Source: Neisseriaceae bacterium HSC-16F19
GTDB lineage: Bacteria > Pseudomonadota > Gammaproteobacteria > Burkholderiales > Neisseriaceae
Assembly: GCF_024171525.1 (NCBI RefSeq)
Contig: NZ_JALJZY010000011.1
Coordinates: forward strand, 14,358 to 78,357
Direction of reading: 5' to 3'
DNA: 64,000 nt
The notes beneath the pieces are model-generated. The model worked only from the letters and a program-made list of their open reading frames with translations, searched no databases and was not told the origin of the DNA. The translations under genes were made by a program, and so were the position numbers. Of this stretch, positions 1-7,946 are shown piece after piece; position 1 is the stretch's first letter; each line of letters begins with the position of its first letter.

Positions 1-21
1 GAACGAGATTTTCAGACAGCC

Positions 22-219
22 TGAGACCTTTGCAAAACCTCATGTGCCACCATAAACATAAAACCGACGTCATTCCCGCGTATGCGGGAATCCATGTGCA
101 AACTTAAGAAACCACTATAAAACAATGGATTCATCAACTGATAGACGGATTCCCGCGTTCGCGGGAATGACGGCAGCCAGGGGTTTAGGCTACCTGAAGG
201 CAGTTTTGCAAAGGTCTGA
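22..219. mobile_element. MITE-like element carrying two dRS3 repeats
   Basis: A 14-bp perfect inverted repeat, GACCTTTGCAAAAC at 25-38 and its reverse complement at 203-216, bounds a 192-bp segment with no coding capacity. The three bases TGA stand directly outside both ends (22-24 and 217-219), which looks like a target-site duplication. Inside are two dRS3-type palindromes, ATTCCC-N8-GGGAAT, at 72-91 and 149-168. The arrangement suggests a non-autonomous element, possibly mobilised by an IS5-like transposase, with a neisserial dRS3 unit as cargo. No transposase is present in the window, so the mobiliser is inferred. Confidence 0.65.
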
Positions 220-238
220 CCCTGAAACCCATTAAGAC

Positions 239-1309
239 ATGAAAAAACCTACATCATCCCCGATCCTGCGCACACTGTGGGCATGCGTATGCCTGCTGGC
301 CGTGGCCGCCTGCAGCCCGAAAGCATCGCAACAGACTCAATTCATCACCCTGCGCGGCGAAACCATGGGTACCACGTATACGGTCAAATACCTGCCGCCG
401 GATAACCAAGTGGAAACCCTGATACCCGAAGAGATACAGATCCAGCAACAACTGAATATCTTGCTGGCCGACATCAACCGACAAATGTCCACCTACGACC
501 CGGAATCGGAAATCAGCCGCTTTAACCGCTTAAACAGCGGCGAAAGTTTGGATATCAGTGCCGACTTTGCCCACGTATTGAACGAAGCTGTGGCACTGCA
601 TGCGCGTACCGAAGGCGCATTGGATATCACCATCGGTCCGCTGGTGAATGTGTGGGGTTTCGGCCCCGACAAAAGCATCACGCACGCGCCGGACGCAGCG
701 GCGCTGGCGGCGGCGCGGCAAAAGGTGGGACTGGACAAAATCCGCATTGAGCCGCAAGAAAACGGGGCCAAACTGAGCAAACTGGCCGAGGGCGTGGCAC
801 TGGATTTGTCGGCCATCGCCAAAGGCTTTGGTGTGGACAAGCTGGCGCAGCATTTGGACAGCCTGGACGTGCAGCATTATCTGGTGGAAATCGGCGGCGA
901 ATTGCGCGGCAAAGGGTATAATGCCCAAGGCGCACCGTGGCGTGTGGGCATCGAAACCCCGCAGGCGGCACAACAAGGCAGCTCGCAAATCGTGATTACC
1001 CTGCAACAGCAGGCACTGGCCACCTCCGGCGATTACCGCAATTTCCGCACCGATGAGGCCGGACAACGCGTCTCCCACATCATCGACCCGGCCAGCGGCA
1101 TGCCCATCCGCCACCGTCTGGCCTCCGTCAGCGTGGTGGCCGACACCGCCACCACCGCCGACGGCTTGGCCACCGCACTGTTTGTGCTGGGCGAAGACAA
1201 AGCGCTGGCACTGGCGGAACAACACGGCTGGGCGGTATTTGTCATCGTGCACAACGGCGACGGTTTCCGCACCGAAATGTCGTCGGCGTTTAAACAATTA
1301 ATCCCATAA
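239..1309 (+). CDS. apbE: FAD:protein FMN transferase ApbE (lipoprotein)
   Basis: ApbE flavinylates proteins by attaching FMN from FAD to a Thr or Ser; its main client in this family is Na+-translocating NADH:quinone reductase (NqrB and NqrC). The 356-residue protein starts with a signal peptide ending in the lipobox VAAC (Cys25), so it should be anchored on the periplasmic face. The family signature around GETMGTTYTVKY lies near residue 40 and the DLSAIAKGFGVD segment marks the flavin site. nqrM follows 40 bp downstream, as in other Na+-NQR operons; the nqr structural genes are probably just left of the window. The start is the first ATG after the repeat element. Confidence 0.93.
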   Translation: MKKPTSSPILRTLWACVCLLAVAACSPKASQQTQFITLRGETMGTTYTVKYLPPDNQVETLIPEEIQIQQQLNILLADINRQMSTYDPESEISRFNRLNSGESLDISADFAHVLNEAVALHARTEGALDITIGPLVNVWGFGPDKSITHAPDAAALAAARQKVGLDKIRIEPQENGAKLSKLAEGVALDLSAIAKGFGVDKLAQHLDSLDVQHYLVEIGGELRGKGYNAQGAPWRVGIETPQAAQQGSSQIVITLQQQALATSGDYRNFRTDEAGQRVSHIIDPASGMPIRHRLASVSVVADTATTADGLATALFVLGEDKALALAEQHGWAVFVIVHNGDGFRTEMSSAFKQLIP

Positions 1310-1349
1310 TCCACTAGGGCAAGCCCGCACTCCCGGAAAGGAACACATT

Positions 1350-1547
1350 ATGAAAATCTTTCTGCTCACCTTCGGTTTTTTCCTGCTGGTCATTTTCGGC
1401 ATGGCCTTGGGCTATATTTTCAAACGCCGCGAAATCAAAGGCAGCTGCGGCGGCATCAGCGCCTTGGGTATGAAAAAAGTCTGCGACTGCGACACCCCCT
1501 GCGACCGCCGCAAAGCGGAATTGGCCAAACAGGGCAAAACAGTTTAA
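1350..1547 (+). CDS. nqrM: Na+-NQR maturation factor NqrM
   Basis: A 65-residue protein with one N-terminal membrane segment (residues 3-24) and four cysteines, Cys33, Cys45, Cys47 and Cys51, in the pattern C-X11-C-X-C-X3-C. This matches NqrM, the small protein thought to deliver iron for the membrane-embedded iron site of Na+-NQR. It directly follows apbE and has a good ribosome site (AAAGGA). The pair supports a Na+-dependent respiratory chain in this organism. Confidence 0.92.
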   Translation: MKIFLLTFGFFLLVIFGMALGYIFKRREIKGSCGGISALGMKKVCDCDTPCDRRKAELAKQGKTV

Positions 1548-1686
1548 TACAGCTGCGGATACTGTACCCCACCGACTGTACCGGGATACGCTGTGGAATG
1601 AGATCCGGCTCCGGACAAATAAGCTATTCACAAATGACCAAAGGCTGCCTGAAATATTTCAGGCAGCCTTTGCTATGTCGCAGCTG

Positions 1687-2094
1687 TCACAATGTGTAAT
1701 GAAACACCAGCTCCTGCACTACGTCGGCGCTGAGGCTTTGCGCCACCGGGCAGCTACGGGCGGCGGCTTCCAACATCTGGCGGGTGTGTTCGTCGTAATC
1801 GCCGCACAAATAAAAATCCACCTGCACCCGTGCCACACGGCGCGGGTTGGCAGCCATGTCTTTATGCACTTCGGCGCGGGCACCTTCCAATACAACACCC
1901 ATAGCCTGCGCCTTAATGCCCATAATGGTGAGTGCACAAGCGGCCAAAGAGGTGGCCAGCAAGTCGGTGGGTGAAAAGGCCGCACCCTGGCCATTGTTGT
2001 CGCGCGGGGCATCGGTGTGAATGGCCGTGCCGCTTTCGCTGTGTGTCAGGATGCAGCGCAAGCCGCCGCGGTAATCGACTGTAGCGGTGGTCAT
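1687..2094 (-). CDS. OsmC/Ohr-family peroxidase
   Basis: A 135-residue OsmC-fold protein. The start at 2094 is chosen because AGGAA lies a few bases upstream and the sequence MTTATVDYRGGLRC fits the family N-terminus; an upstream ATG at 2187 would add 31 unrelated residues and overlap a terminator. The two conserved cysteines occur in SLAACALT and SCPVAQSLS, the positions used by OsmC proteins to reduce organic hydroperoxides. Family assignment is firm; OsmC rather than Ohr or YhfA subtype cannot be settled by eye. It stands alone, behind a strong terminator that separates it from upstream transcription. Confidence 0.85.
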   Translation of the reverse strand: MTTATVDYRGGLRCILTHSESGTAIHTDAPRDNNGQGAAFSPTDLLATSLAACALTIMGIKAQAMGVVLEGARAEVHKDMAANPRRVARVQVDFYLCGDYDEHTRQMLEAAARSCPVAQSLSADVVQELVFHYTL

Positions 2095-2149
2095 GATGAA
2101 TTCCTCGGAACAATTAAGTGTGCCGCCATTGTAACCCAGCGGTAGGCAG

Positions 2150-2247
2150 ACAAAAAAATGCGCACACCGGATATCGGTATGCGCCAAGTCTACAAAGGAG
2201 AAATAGAGGAGAAACTGTCACGCCGGCGAACCGACCTGACAAAACGC
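2150..2247 (-). ncRNA. Candidate trans-acting sRNA with CU-rich loop
   Basis: On the minus strand a promoter-like pair, TTGTGC (2271-2276) and CATAAT (2248-2253) with a 17-bp spacer, precedes about 90 nt that end in a strong intrinsic terminator. The predicted RNA begins near 2241, forms a first hairpin from TGTCA..TGACA, continues with an unpaired CU-rich stretch (TTTCTCCTCTATTTCTCC) complementary to Shine-Dalgarno sequences, and closes with a hairpin on GCGCA..TGCGC followed by seven U. This is the layout of Hfq-dependent anti-SD sRNAs. There is no expression evidence. Confidence 0.5.
2152..2184 (-). terminator. Intrinsic terminator of the sRNA candidate
   Basis: The minus strand reads GCGCATACCG-loop-CGGTGTGCGC followed by seven T. 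It also isolates osmC from tyrA read-through. Confidence 0.75.
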
Positions 2248-2276
2248 ATTATGCCGATAATTGTTGCAGAGCACAA
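2248..2276 (-). promoter_or_regulatory. Sigma-70-like promoter for the sRNA candidate
   Basis: The minus strand has TTGTGC, 17 bases, then CATAAT (five of six matches to the -10 consensus). Confidence 0.45.
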
Positions 2277-2404
2277 TAAGCCGGTGTCGGATTATTACAA
2301 TTTAACACAATGCTGCCGCACCCTACCCGGACAACTCCGTCCGGCGCACCGATTCAAATCTGAGCACAGCCGACCCCGGCTTACCATTAAAATATAAATA
2401 AAAC

Positions 2405-3274
2405 TTAGTCTTGCGCATCCTGCCAGGCATCGCGGGTGTGTTTGGCTGCCTGAAAATAATCCGCCAAGGCCTGGCGGTCTTGTTGTTGCAGGCACTGTTG
2501 CAAAAACGCCAATTCCTGTTGTTGCCGTTGCAATAATGTTTGCAAACTGTCGCGGTTGGCGAGGCAGATGTCGGTCCAGATGGCCGGATGGCTGGCGGCA
2601 ATGCGGGTGAAATCGCGAAAACCGCTGCCGGCAAATTGCAGCAGGGTCTCGCGTGCATCGGCGCTGCCGATTTGATGCACATAGGCGTAGGCGAGCAGAT
2701 GCGGCAGATGGCTGACCGCGGCGAACACGGCATCGTGTTCGGCGGCATCCATGGTATGCACATGCGCCCCGGCCGTCTGCCACAAGGCGGAAACGGTGGC
2801 TTGCGCCGCCGGGTCTTGCTGCGGGTGTGGGCAGACGATGCACTTCTTACCCGCAAACAGGCCGAACTGGGCGGCGGTGGCGCCGTGGCGGTCGGAACCG
2901 GCAATGGGATGGGCGGCCACACAATAAGGCAGATGCTGCGGCAAAGCTTGGGCAAAGGCGGCCAGTGCCGATTGCTTGGTGCTGCCGACATCGCTGACCA
3001 GGGTTTGCGGCGCCAAATGCGGGGCAATGCGGCGGCAGATGTCGGCCAAAGTGGCCACCGGCGTGGCCAGCAGTACCATATCGGCGCCGCCGATGCTGTC
3101 GCCGTCTATGCGGGTGTCGGCACGGTCAATCACCTTGCGCTCCAGCGCGCGCGTGAGGTTGTCGGCATCGATGTCTATGCCGACAACCTCACGCACATGG
3201 CCGCCGCGCTTCAAATCCAAAGCCAGCGAACCGCCTATCAGGCCCACGCCTATCAGCGCCAGAGTGTTGATCAT
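2405..3274 (-). CDS. tyrA: Prephenate dehydrogenase TyrA
   Basis: TyrA oxidatively decarboxylates prephenate to 4-hydroxyphenylpyruvate with NAD(P)+, the committed step to tyrosine. The 289-residue protein opens with the dinucleotide-binding motif GVGLIGGS (residues 8-15). The catalytic region includes VSDVGSTK and AAHPIAGSD, the latter holding the histidine expected to attack the substrate. There is no fused chorismate mutase or ACT domain, so this is the monofunctional form. It appears to be transcribed alone. Confidence 0.95.
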   Translation of the reverse strand: MINTLALIGVGLIGGSLALDLKRGGHVREVVGIDIDADNLTRALERKVIDRADTRIDGDSIGGADMVLLATPVATLADICRRIAPHLAPQTLVSDVGSTKQSALAAFAQALPQHLPYCVAAHPIAGSDRHGATAAQFGLFAGKKCIVCPHPQQDPAAQATVSALWQTAGAHVHTMDAAEHDAVFAAVSHLPHLLAYAYVHQIGSADARETLLQFAGSGFRDFTRIAASHPAIWTDICLANRDSLQTLLQRQQQELAFLQQCLQQQDRQALADYFQAAKHTRDAWQDAQD

Positions 3275-3340
3275 GGTGGTGTTTGATGAATAAAGACTGT
3301 ATTTCTTGTGTTGCTTGGGCTACCAAGAGCAGTTGATTAT

Positions 3341-3364
3341 GTTGGGTCTTGCGACCCAAGCTAC
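3341..3364. repeat. REP family B, single unit
   Basis: The complement reads GTAG followed by the palindrome TTGGGTC-GCAA-GACCCAA. The same stem occurs as inverted pairs at 21464-21533 and 63679-63747. Confidence 0.7.
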
Positions 3365-3402
3365 ATATTCCTGCCAATGCGGCTGGGTTTGCTGCTACAG
3401 AT
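3365..3402 (-). repeat. Duplicate of the exonuclease gene 3' tail
   Basis: Positions 3367-3394 match 3525-3552 over 28 bases without mismatch, and the similarity extends to about 3402. The second copy is coding (last codons of the exonuclease gene); this one is intergenic and sits between two REP units. Confidence 0.8.
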
Positions 3403-3410
3403 GGCACGCC

Positions 3411-3471
3411 GTAGGTCGGCTCTCCGAGCCGACATTGTTTTTTTGTGCGTCGGCTCGGAGAGCCGACCTAC
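3411..3471. repeat. REP family A, inverted pair
   Basis: GTAG plus the palindrome GTCGGCTC-TCC-GAGCCGAC is followed after a short T-rich spacer by its inverted copy ending in CTAC. Five such pairs occur in the window. Confidence 0.85.
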
Positions 3472-3501
3472 GCATCGGTTTTCAGGCAGCCTGAAAAGGC
3501 C

Positions 3502-4296
3502 CTAACGCCCCCACGCGGCCATAAATTCCTGCCAATGCGGCTGGGTTTGCTGTTGCAGATAATGTTTGAGGCGGCGGATTTCCTGTTCGTAGCCGTCGCC
3601 GTCCAAAAAGCCGCGCATCAGGTCGAAGCGCAGATACATCAGATAGGTGTTGGCGGCGTCGGTTTCGCAATAATGGCGGATTTCGGCCAAATCGCCGTGG
3701 CGGTAGGCCTGCCACACTTTGCTGCCGTCCATGCCCAGCTTGCCGGGGAAGCCGCACAGCTTGGCCATATCGTCCAGGGGCACGCTGGCACGCGGCTGGT
3801 ACAGCGCCAGCAAGTCCATCAAATCGCAATGGCGGGCGTGGTAGCGGCTGATGTAGTTATTCCATTTGAACTCGCGGCTGTCGGCGAAATCGCCCTCGCC
3901 CATGTCCCAATAACGCGGCGCGGCGATGCCGTGTATCAGACCGCGGTAATGCAGCACCGGCAAATCGAAGCCGCCGCCGTTCCAGCTCACCAGCTGCGGG
4001 GTGTGGGTTTCGATGAGCTCGAAGAATTTGGCAATCAGCGTCTCTTCGCTGTCTTGGGTGTCGCCTATGCTGCCGATGTGGATTTTGTCGGCGCCCCAGC
4101 GCATGCAGCAGGAAATCGCCACCACCTGCTGCAAATGCAGCTGCATAAAATCGCTGCCGCCGGTCTGGGCGCGGCGCTGCTGCTGGGCAAACGCCACCAC
4201 ATCGTCGTCATTCACGTCCGCACCCAAGCCGTGCAGGGCGCGGATGCCTGCTGCATCGGGGATGGTTTCTATATCAAACGCCAGTATCGGGGTCAT
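3502..4296 (-). CDS. DnaQ-fold 3'-5' exonuclease (PolB-exo2-like)
   Basis: A 264-residue protein of the DEDDy exonuclease type, like the predicted 3'-5' exonucleases related to the DNA polymerase B proofreading domain. ExoI is FDIETIP (Asp8, Glu10), ExoII is SWNGGGFDLP (Asp111) and ExoIII is YCETDAANTY (Tyr209, Asp213), so all four acidic metal ligands are present. It is a stand-alone nuclease; substrate and pathway are unknown. It lies downstream of pepN on the same strand with a Correia-like element between them, which could carry its promoter. The final codons are duplicated in the adjacent intergenic region. Confidence 0.85.
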   Translation of the reverse strand: MTPILAFDIETIPDAAGIRALHGLGADVNDDDVVAFAQQQRRAQTGGSDFMQLHLQQVVAISCCMRWGADKIHIGSIGDTQDSEETLIAKFFELIETHTPQLVSWNGGGFDLPVLHYRGLIHGIAAPRYWDMGEGDFADSREFKWNNYISRYHARHCDLMDLLALYQPRASVPLDDMAKLCGFPGKLGMDGSKVWQAYRHGDLAEIRHYCETDAANTYLMYLRFDLMRGFLDGDGYEQEIRRLKHYLQQQTQPHWQEFMAAWGR

Positions 4297-4317
4297 GCCG
4301 CCTTCTCCGTGTGCCTG

Positions 4318-4430
4318 CTGTCTTCAAAATGAGCATGATACAGCGTTGCTGCACCTCGCCGTACTACCTGTACTGTCTTCGGCTTGCTGCCTTGTCTCAT
4401 GCTCATTTTGCGCGACTGTGTTTGGGCGCA
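4318..4430 (-). mobile_element. Correia-like element, copy 1 (degenerate)
   Basis: This segment shares the core GTACTACCTGTACTGTC and the flank GGCTTGCTGCCTTGTCTCAT with the copies at 36765-36870, 45097-45230 and 47353-47449. The outer inverted repeats are decayed. It fills most of the gap between pepN and the exonuclease gene. Confidence 0.7.
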
Positions 4431-4438
4431 TTGTGGCA

Positions 4439-7078
4439 TCAGGCCAGAATTTTATCCACGATTTCGGCACTGTCTTTGGACAAAGCCTCTTGTGCGCGGA
4501 TGCGCTCCAACTGGGTGCGCATCAATGCCTGCCGTCCGGGTTCCAAGCGGGCGAACAGGTCGAAAGCCTGCACCAGCCGCGCCGCCACTTGCGGATTGTA
4601 GCGGTCGATGGCGATGATGTGCTCGGCCAAAAAGGCATAACCGCTGCCGTCTGCGGCATGGAAATGGCGCATATTGCGGCTGAAGCTGCCCAAGAGCGCG
4701 CGCACTTTATTGGGGTTTTCGAGGCTGAATTCGGGGTGTTGCAAGGCTGCCTGAACCTGTTGCGGCGTGTCGGCGCGCAGACTGGAAGCAATGAGGGCAA
4801 AATATTTGTCCATTACCAAGGCATTGCCGCTGTGGCGTTGGGCAAAATGCGCCAGCAACTGGTTGCGCTCTTCGTGTTCCTGATGGTTGATGCAGCTGAG
4901 CAAGCCCCATTCGTGGGTCATATTGTGCGCCAGCTGGTCGTATTGCTGGCGCACATAGGCGAGCATGGCCGGGTTGGCATACAGCATCCACACGCGGATG
5001 GCGTTGAGCAGACTGCGCGCGGCGGCCATCTCGGGATGGTACTCGTAAGGCCGCTCCAGGCCGCTGGCCTCTTCCTGGGCATAGCCCCACAAACGCCAGT
5101 GGCTCAAGGCTTTCAGGCAGCCTTTGGCCACACTGAACAGCAGTGCTTGGCGCGCATCGACATAATGCTGCGGGTTGATGGCATTATCGCCCTCCCACAA
5201 TTCCGCTTCCGCCGGCACTTGCAGCAGCAGGGCTTTAAAGGCGGGGTCGAGGTCGGCATTGAGGGCGTGGCTGATGGCCGCCGCCAGTTCGGGATGTTCG
5301 GGCGGGGTTTGGCCTTGGCGGATGGCCTCCACATTGGCGGCCACAGCACGGCGGTACAGGGTTTGCGCCGCTTCCCAGCGTGCGAACTCGTCGCTGTCGT
5401 GCGCCAAGAGCAGCATCAAATCGGCATCGCTATAGGGGTAATGCAGGTGTACCGGCGCGGAAAAACCGCGCAATAAAGAGGGCACCACCTCCTGCCCCAC
5501 CCCTTCCAGCACAAATTCCTGCTCGGCCTCAGTAAGCAGCAGCACCGCTTCATCCACGCTCTCTGCGCGTTCAGGCAGCCTGAACGGCACTTGCACGCCG
5601 TCGCGATTAAACAGCGCAGTTTTCACCGGAATCATCATCGGCTGTTTGGCGTCCATATCGGGTGTCGGCGGCACTTGCTGGCGCATATTCAGCACCAGCG
5701 CGCCGTCATCGCGCAGACGGCTCTCTACCGTGACCGCGGGTGTGCCCGCCTGGCTATACCACAGTGCAAACTGGTCGAGATTGATGTGGTTGGCATCGGC
5801 CATGGCGGCGCGGAAATCGTCGCAGGTGACGGCCTGGCCGTCGTGACGTTGGAAATACAGGCGCATGCCTTGTTGGAAGCCGTCTTCGCCCAAGAGCGTA
5901 TGGTACATGCGCACCACTTCGGCGCCTTTTTCATACACGGTCATGGTGTAGAAATTGTTCATTTCCTCATATGAAGCCGGACGCACCGGATGCGCCATCG
6001 GGCCGGCGTCTTCGGGGAACTGGTGCTGGCGCAGCAGGCGCACATTGTGGATGCGGCGCACGGCACGGCTGGCGCGGTCGCCGGAAAATTCCTGGTCGCG
6101 GAATACGGTGAGGCCCTCTTTGAGCGAGAGCTGGAACCAGTCGCGGCAGGTGACGCGGTTGCCGGTCCAGTTGTGGAAATATTCGTGGCCGATCACCGCT
6201 TCGATGCCTTCAAAATCGGCATCGGTGGCGCTGGCGCTGTCGGCGAGCACGTATTTGGTATTGAAAATATTCAAACCCTTGTTTTCCATGGCGCCCATAT
6301 TAAAGTCGCCCACCGCCACCACCATATAGATGTCCAAATCGTATTCCAGCCGGAAACGCGCCTCGTCCCAGCGCATGGCGTGTTTGAGCGATTCGATCGC
6401 AAACGCGGTTTTGTCCTTGTCTTCGGCGCGGGTGTAGAAATGCAGCGCCACTTGGCGGCCGGAAGCGGTGGTAAAACGGTCTTGCGCCAAGGCCAAATCG
6501 CCGGCCACCAGCGCAAACAGATAGCTCGGTTTGGCAAAGGGGTCGCGCCATTTCACCCAGTGGCGGCCTTTTTCCAGATTGCCGGAACCAATCAGATTGC
6601 CGTTGGAGAGCAGCACCGGATAGCGTTTTTTGTCGGCAATAATGGTGGTGGTGTATTTGCCCATCACATCCGGCCGGTCGAAGTAATAGGTCATCTTGCG
6701 AAAACCTTCCGGCTCGCACTGGGTATAGAGATTGCCTTTGCTCTCGTAGAGACCCATCAGCGATTTGTTTTGCGCCGGATAGAGCCGGGTGGTGATTTCC
6801 AGCACGAAATCATCGGCAGGCACATCGGGGATGGTGAGTTTTTCGTCCGCCAGGGTGTAGGCATCGGCTGAGAGTGCCTGACCATCGAGCTCCAGCGCCA
6901 CCAGCTCGGCACTGCCGTCGAGCACACAGGGCGCGCCGCTGTTTAAGGGCCTGAGCAACAGGCGCGATTGCAGCAGGGTGTGGTCGGTTTCGATGGTGAA
7001 GGTCAGCTCCACCTGCACCACGGCAAAGTCCGGGGCACGGTAGTCTTTGAGGTAATGAACGGTTTTGGCATCACTCAT
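4439..7078 (-). CDS. pepN: Aminopeptidase N
   Basis: A cytoplasmic M1-family zinc aminopeptidase of 879 residues, the usual PepN length. The exopeptidase motif GAMEN is at 262-266, the zinc site HEYFH at 298-302 and the third ligand Glu321 in KEGLT. The remainder matches the Ig-like and helical-repeat C-terminal domains of the family. The start at 7078 (MSDAKTVHYL) is preferred to the ATG at 7153, whose extra 25 residues are unrelated to PepN and overlap a DUS. A Correia-like element begins just downstream of the stop. Confidence 0.95.
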   Translation of the reverse strand: MSDAKTVHYLKDYRAPDFAVVQVELTFTIETDHTLLQSRLLLRPLNSGAPCVLDGSAELVALELDGQALSADAYTLADEKLTIPDVPADDFVLEITTRLYPAQNKSLMGLYESKGNLYTQCEPEGFRKMTYYFDRPDVMGKYTTTIIADKKRYPVLLSNGNLIGSGNLEKGRHWVKWRDPFAKPSYLFALVAGDLALAQDRFTTASGRQVALHFYTRAEDKDKTAFAIESLKHAMRWDEARFRLEYDLDIYMVVAVGDFNMGAMENKGLNIFNTKYVLADSASATDADFEGIEAVIGHEYFHNWTGNRVTCRDWFQLSLKEGLTVFRDQEFSGDRASRAVRRIHNVRLLRQHQFPEDAGPMAHPVRPASYEEMNNFYTMTVYEKGAEVVRMYHTLLGEDGFQQGMRLYFQRHDGQAVTCDDFRAAMADANHINLDQFALWYSQAGTPAVTVESRLRDDGALVLNMRQQVPPTPDMDAKQPMMIPVKTALFNRDGVQVPFRLPERAESVDEAVLLLTEAEQEFVLEGVGQEVVPSLLRGFSAPVHLHYPYSDADLMLLLAHDSDEFARWEAAQTLYRRAVAANVEAIRQGQTPPEHPELAAAISHALNADLDPAFKALLLQVPAEAELWEGDNAINPQHYVDARQALLFSVAKGCLKALSHWRLWGYAQEEASGLERPYEYHPEMAAARSLLNAIRVWMLYANPAMLAYVRQQYDQLAHNMTHEWGLLSCINHQEHEERNQLLAHFAQRHSGNALVMDKYFALIASSLRADTPQQVQAALQHPEFSLENPNKVRALLGSFSRNMRHFHAADGSGYAFLAEHIIAIDRYNPQVAARLVQAFDLFARLEPGRQALMRTQLERIRAQEALSKDSAEIVDKILA

Positions 7079-7152
7079 GGCATCGGCAGTTTGAAAAGGG
7101 CAAAGAGTGTGTATTGTACGGGGATTTGAGGTTTTGCGGCAGCCTGAAAACA

Positions 7153-7190
7153 TACAAAAAACCGCCGTTTAAACCACGGCGGTTTTTAAG
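7153..7190 (-). terminator. Intrinsic terminator after the DUF2892 gene
   Basis: A 7-bp GC stem, ACCGCCGT/ACGGCGGT, is flanked by A and T runs. It lies just beyond the DUF2892 gene and before pepN. Confidence 0.8.
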
Positions 7191-7199
7191 GGAAAGATT

Positions 7200-7388
7200 T
7201 TAAGACTTACACGAACGCTTGCCCAAGAGCGTATAAATGCCGCACCAGCCCAACAGGCCGGTGATCAGCGGTATCAGCCCGATCCAGCCCCACGGGGTTT
7301 GCGGACCCACAAACACCAAGGCCAGCAGCACCAGCCCTACAATCACACGGATAATGCGTTCGGTTTTTCCGACATTGCGACAAAACAC
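7200..7388 (-). CDS. DUF2892 (YgaP-type) inner-membrane protein
   Basis: A 62-residue protein with the family opening MFCRNVGKTERIIRVIVGL, two hydrophobic segments (about 11-28 and 34-55) and no other domain. In E. coli the same domain forms the membrane part of YgaP, whose N-terminal rhodanese handles persulfides; here the rhodanese is absent. It is transcribed divergently from an ArsR-family gene resembling BigR/YgaV, the regulator found with YgaP, so a role in sulfide or persulfide metabolism is inferred from context. Confidence 0.8.
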   Translation of the reverse strand: MFCRNVGKTERIIRVIVGLVLLALVFVGPQTPWGWIGLIPLITGLLGWCGIYTLLGKRSCKS

Positions 7389-7427
7389 GGTTCACTCCTT
7401 GTCATCACAGTTGGCAACGGCGCTATG

Positions 7428-7453
7428 TTACATCAATAAACCATGATATGTAA
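7428..7453. promoter_or_regulatory. Candidate operator between DUF2892 and arsR genes
   Basis: An AT-rich imperfect inverted repeat, TTACAT-N14-ATGTAA, lies in the divergent intergenic region. Its position suits an ArsR-family repressor controlling both genes; no footprint-level evidence is available. Confidence 0.35.
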
Positions 7454-7559
7454 ATGGATTTGGCATGCTTGCTGCCCGCGGCAAACTTGCCTACAATGGC
7501 CGCAGCGTATTGTTCTATAAAGAAAATACAAATAATTCCCATCTACAAGACACAACACC

Positions 7560-7883
7560 ATGCAAGAAATGTTCGACAACGCCAGCAAGGCCGGCAAGCT
7601 GCTCAAAGTCATCTCCCATCCCCACCGGCTGATGATTTTGTGCGCCCTGCTCGAGGGCAAGAAAAATGTGACCGAGCTGACCGAAGTCGTCGGCATCAGC
7701 CAAACCGCCATGTCCAACCACTTGGCACGGCTGCGCAGCGAGGGCATCGTCGATTTTGTCCGCTACCACCGCAGCCTGGTGTACGAACTCATCTCCCCGG
7801 ACATTGCCCGCATCATCCACACCCTCTACCAAATCTATTGCGCCCCGGAAGAAACCCAAGCGGCCAAGCGTTCCGGCAAATAA
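7560..7883 (+). CDS. ArsR-family repressor, BigR/SqrR/YgaV-like
   Basis: A 107-residue winged-helix regulator with the recognition region SQTAMSNHLARLRSEG. It has exactly two cysteines, Cys28 (LMILCALL) and Cys94 (YQIYCAPE), 66 residues apart. That spacing equals the Cys41-Cys107 pair of SqrR and the Cys42-Cys108 pair of BigR, which form a tetrasulfide or disulfide bridge when exposed to persulfide. The metal-binding CVC motif of ArsR/SmtB is missing. The divergent DUF2892 gene strengthens the reading as a sulfide or persulfide sensor; the inducer is inferred. Confidence 0.82.
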   Translation: MQEMFDNASKAGKLLKVISHPHRLMILCALLEGKKNVTELTEVVGISQTAMSNHLARLRSEGIVDFVRYHRSLVYELISPDIARIIHTLYQIYCAPEETQAAKRSGK

Positions 7884-7898
7884 AGCCCTTACCAAAAA

Positions 7899-7934
7899 CA
7901 AGGCTGCCTGAAACGTTCAGGCAGCCTGTTTTGG
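7899..7934. terminator. Convergent DUS-pair terminator
   Basis: Inverted AGGCTGCCTGAA copies separated by four bases form a hairpin between the converging arsR-like and rhlE genes, with T residues on the plus side. Confidence 0.75.
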
Positions 7935-7946
7935 ATGCTTCAATAC

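Larger units (their letters stand above)
2095..2404. other. Intergenic region osmC-tyrA
   Basis: This 310-bp gap holds the minus-strand sRNA candidate at about 2151-2247 and its promoter. A plus-strand open frame at 2158-2397 has no recognisable domain and runs through the terminator hairpin, so I do not call it a gene. Confidence 0.6.

Noticed and set aside
2158..2397. 79-codon plus-strand frame
   Set aside because: It starts in the terminator hairpin of the sRNA candidate and resembles no family; purine-rich stretches that look like ribosome sites are the complement of the CU-rich sRNA region.
4001..5476. 491-codon plus-strand frame across the exonuclease start and pepN end
   Set aside because: Shadow spanning two real minus-strand genes and a repeat element.
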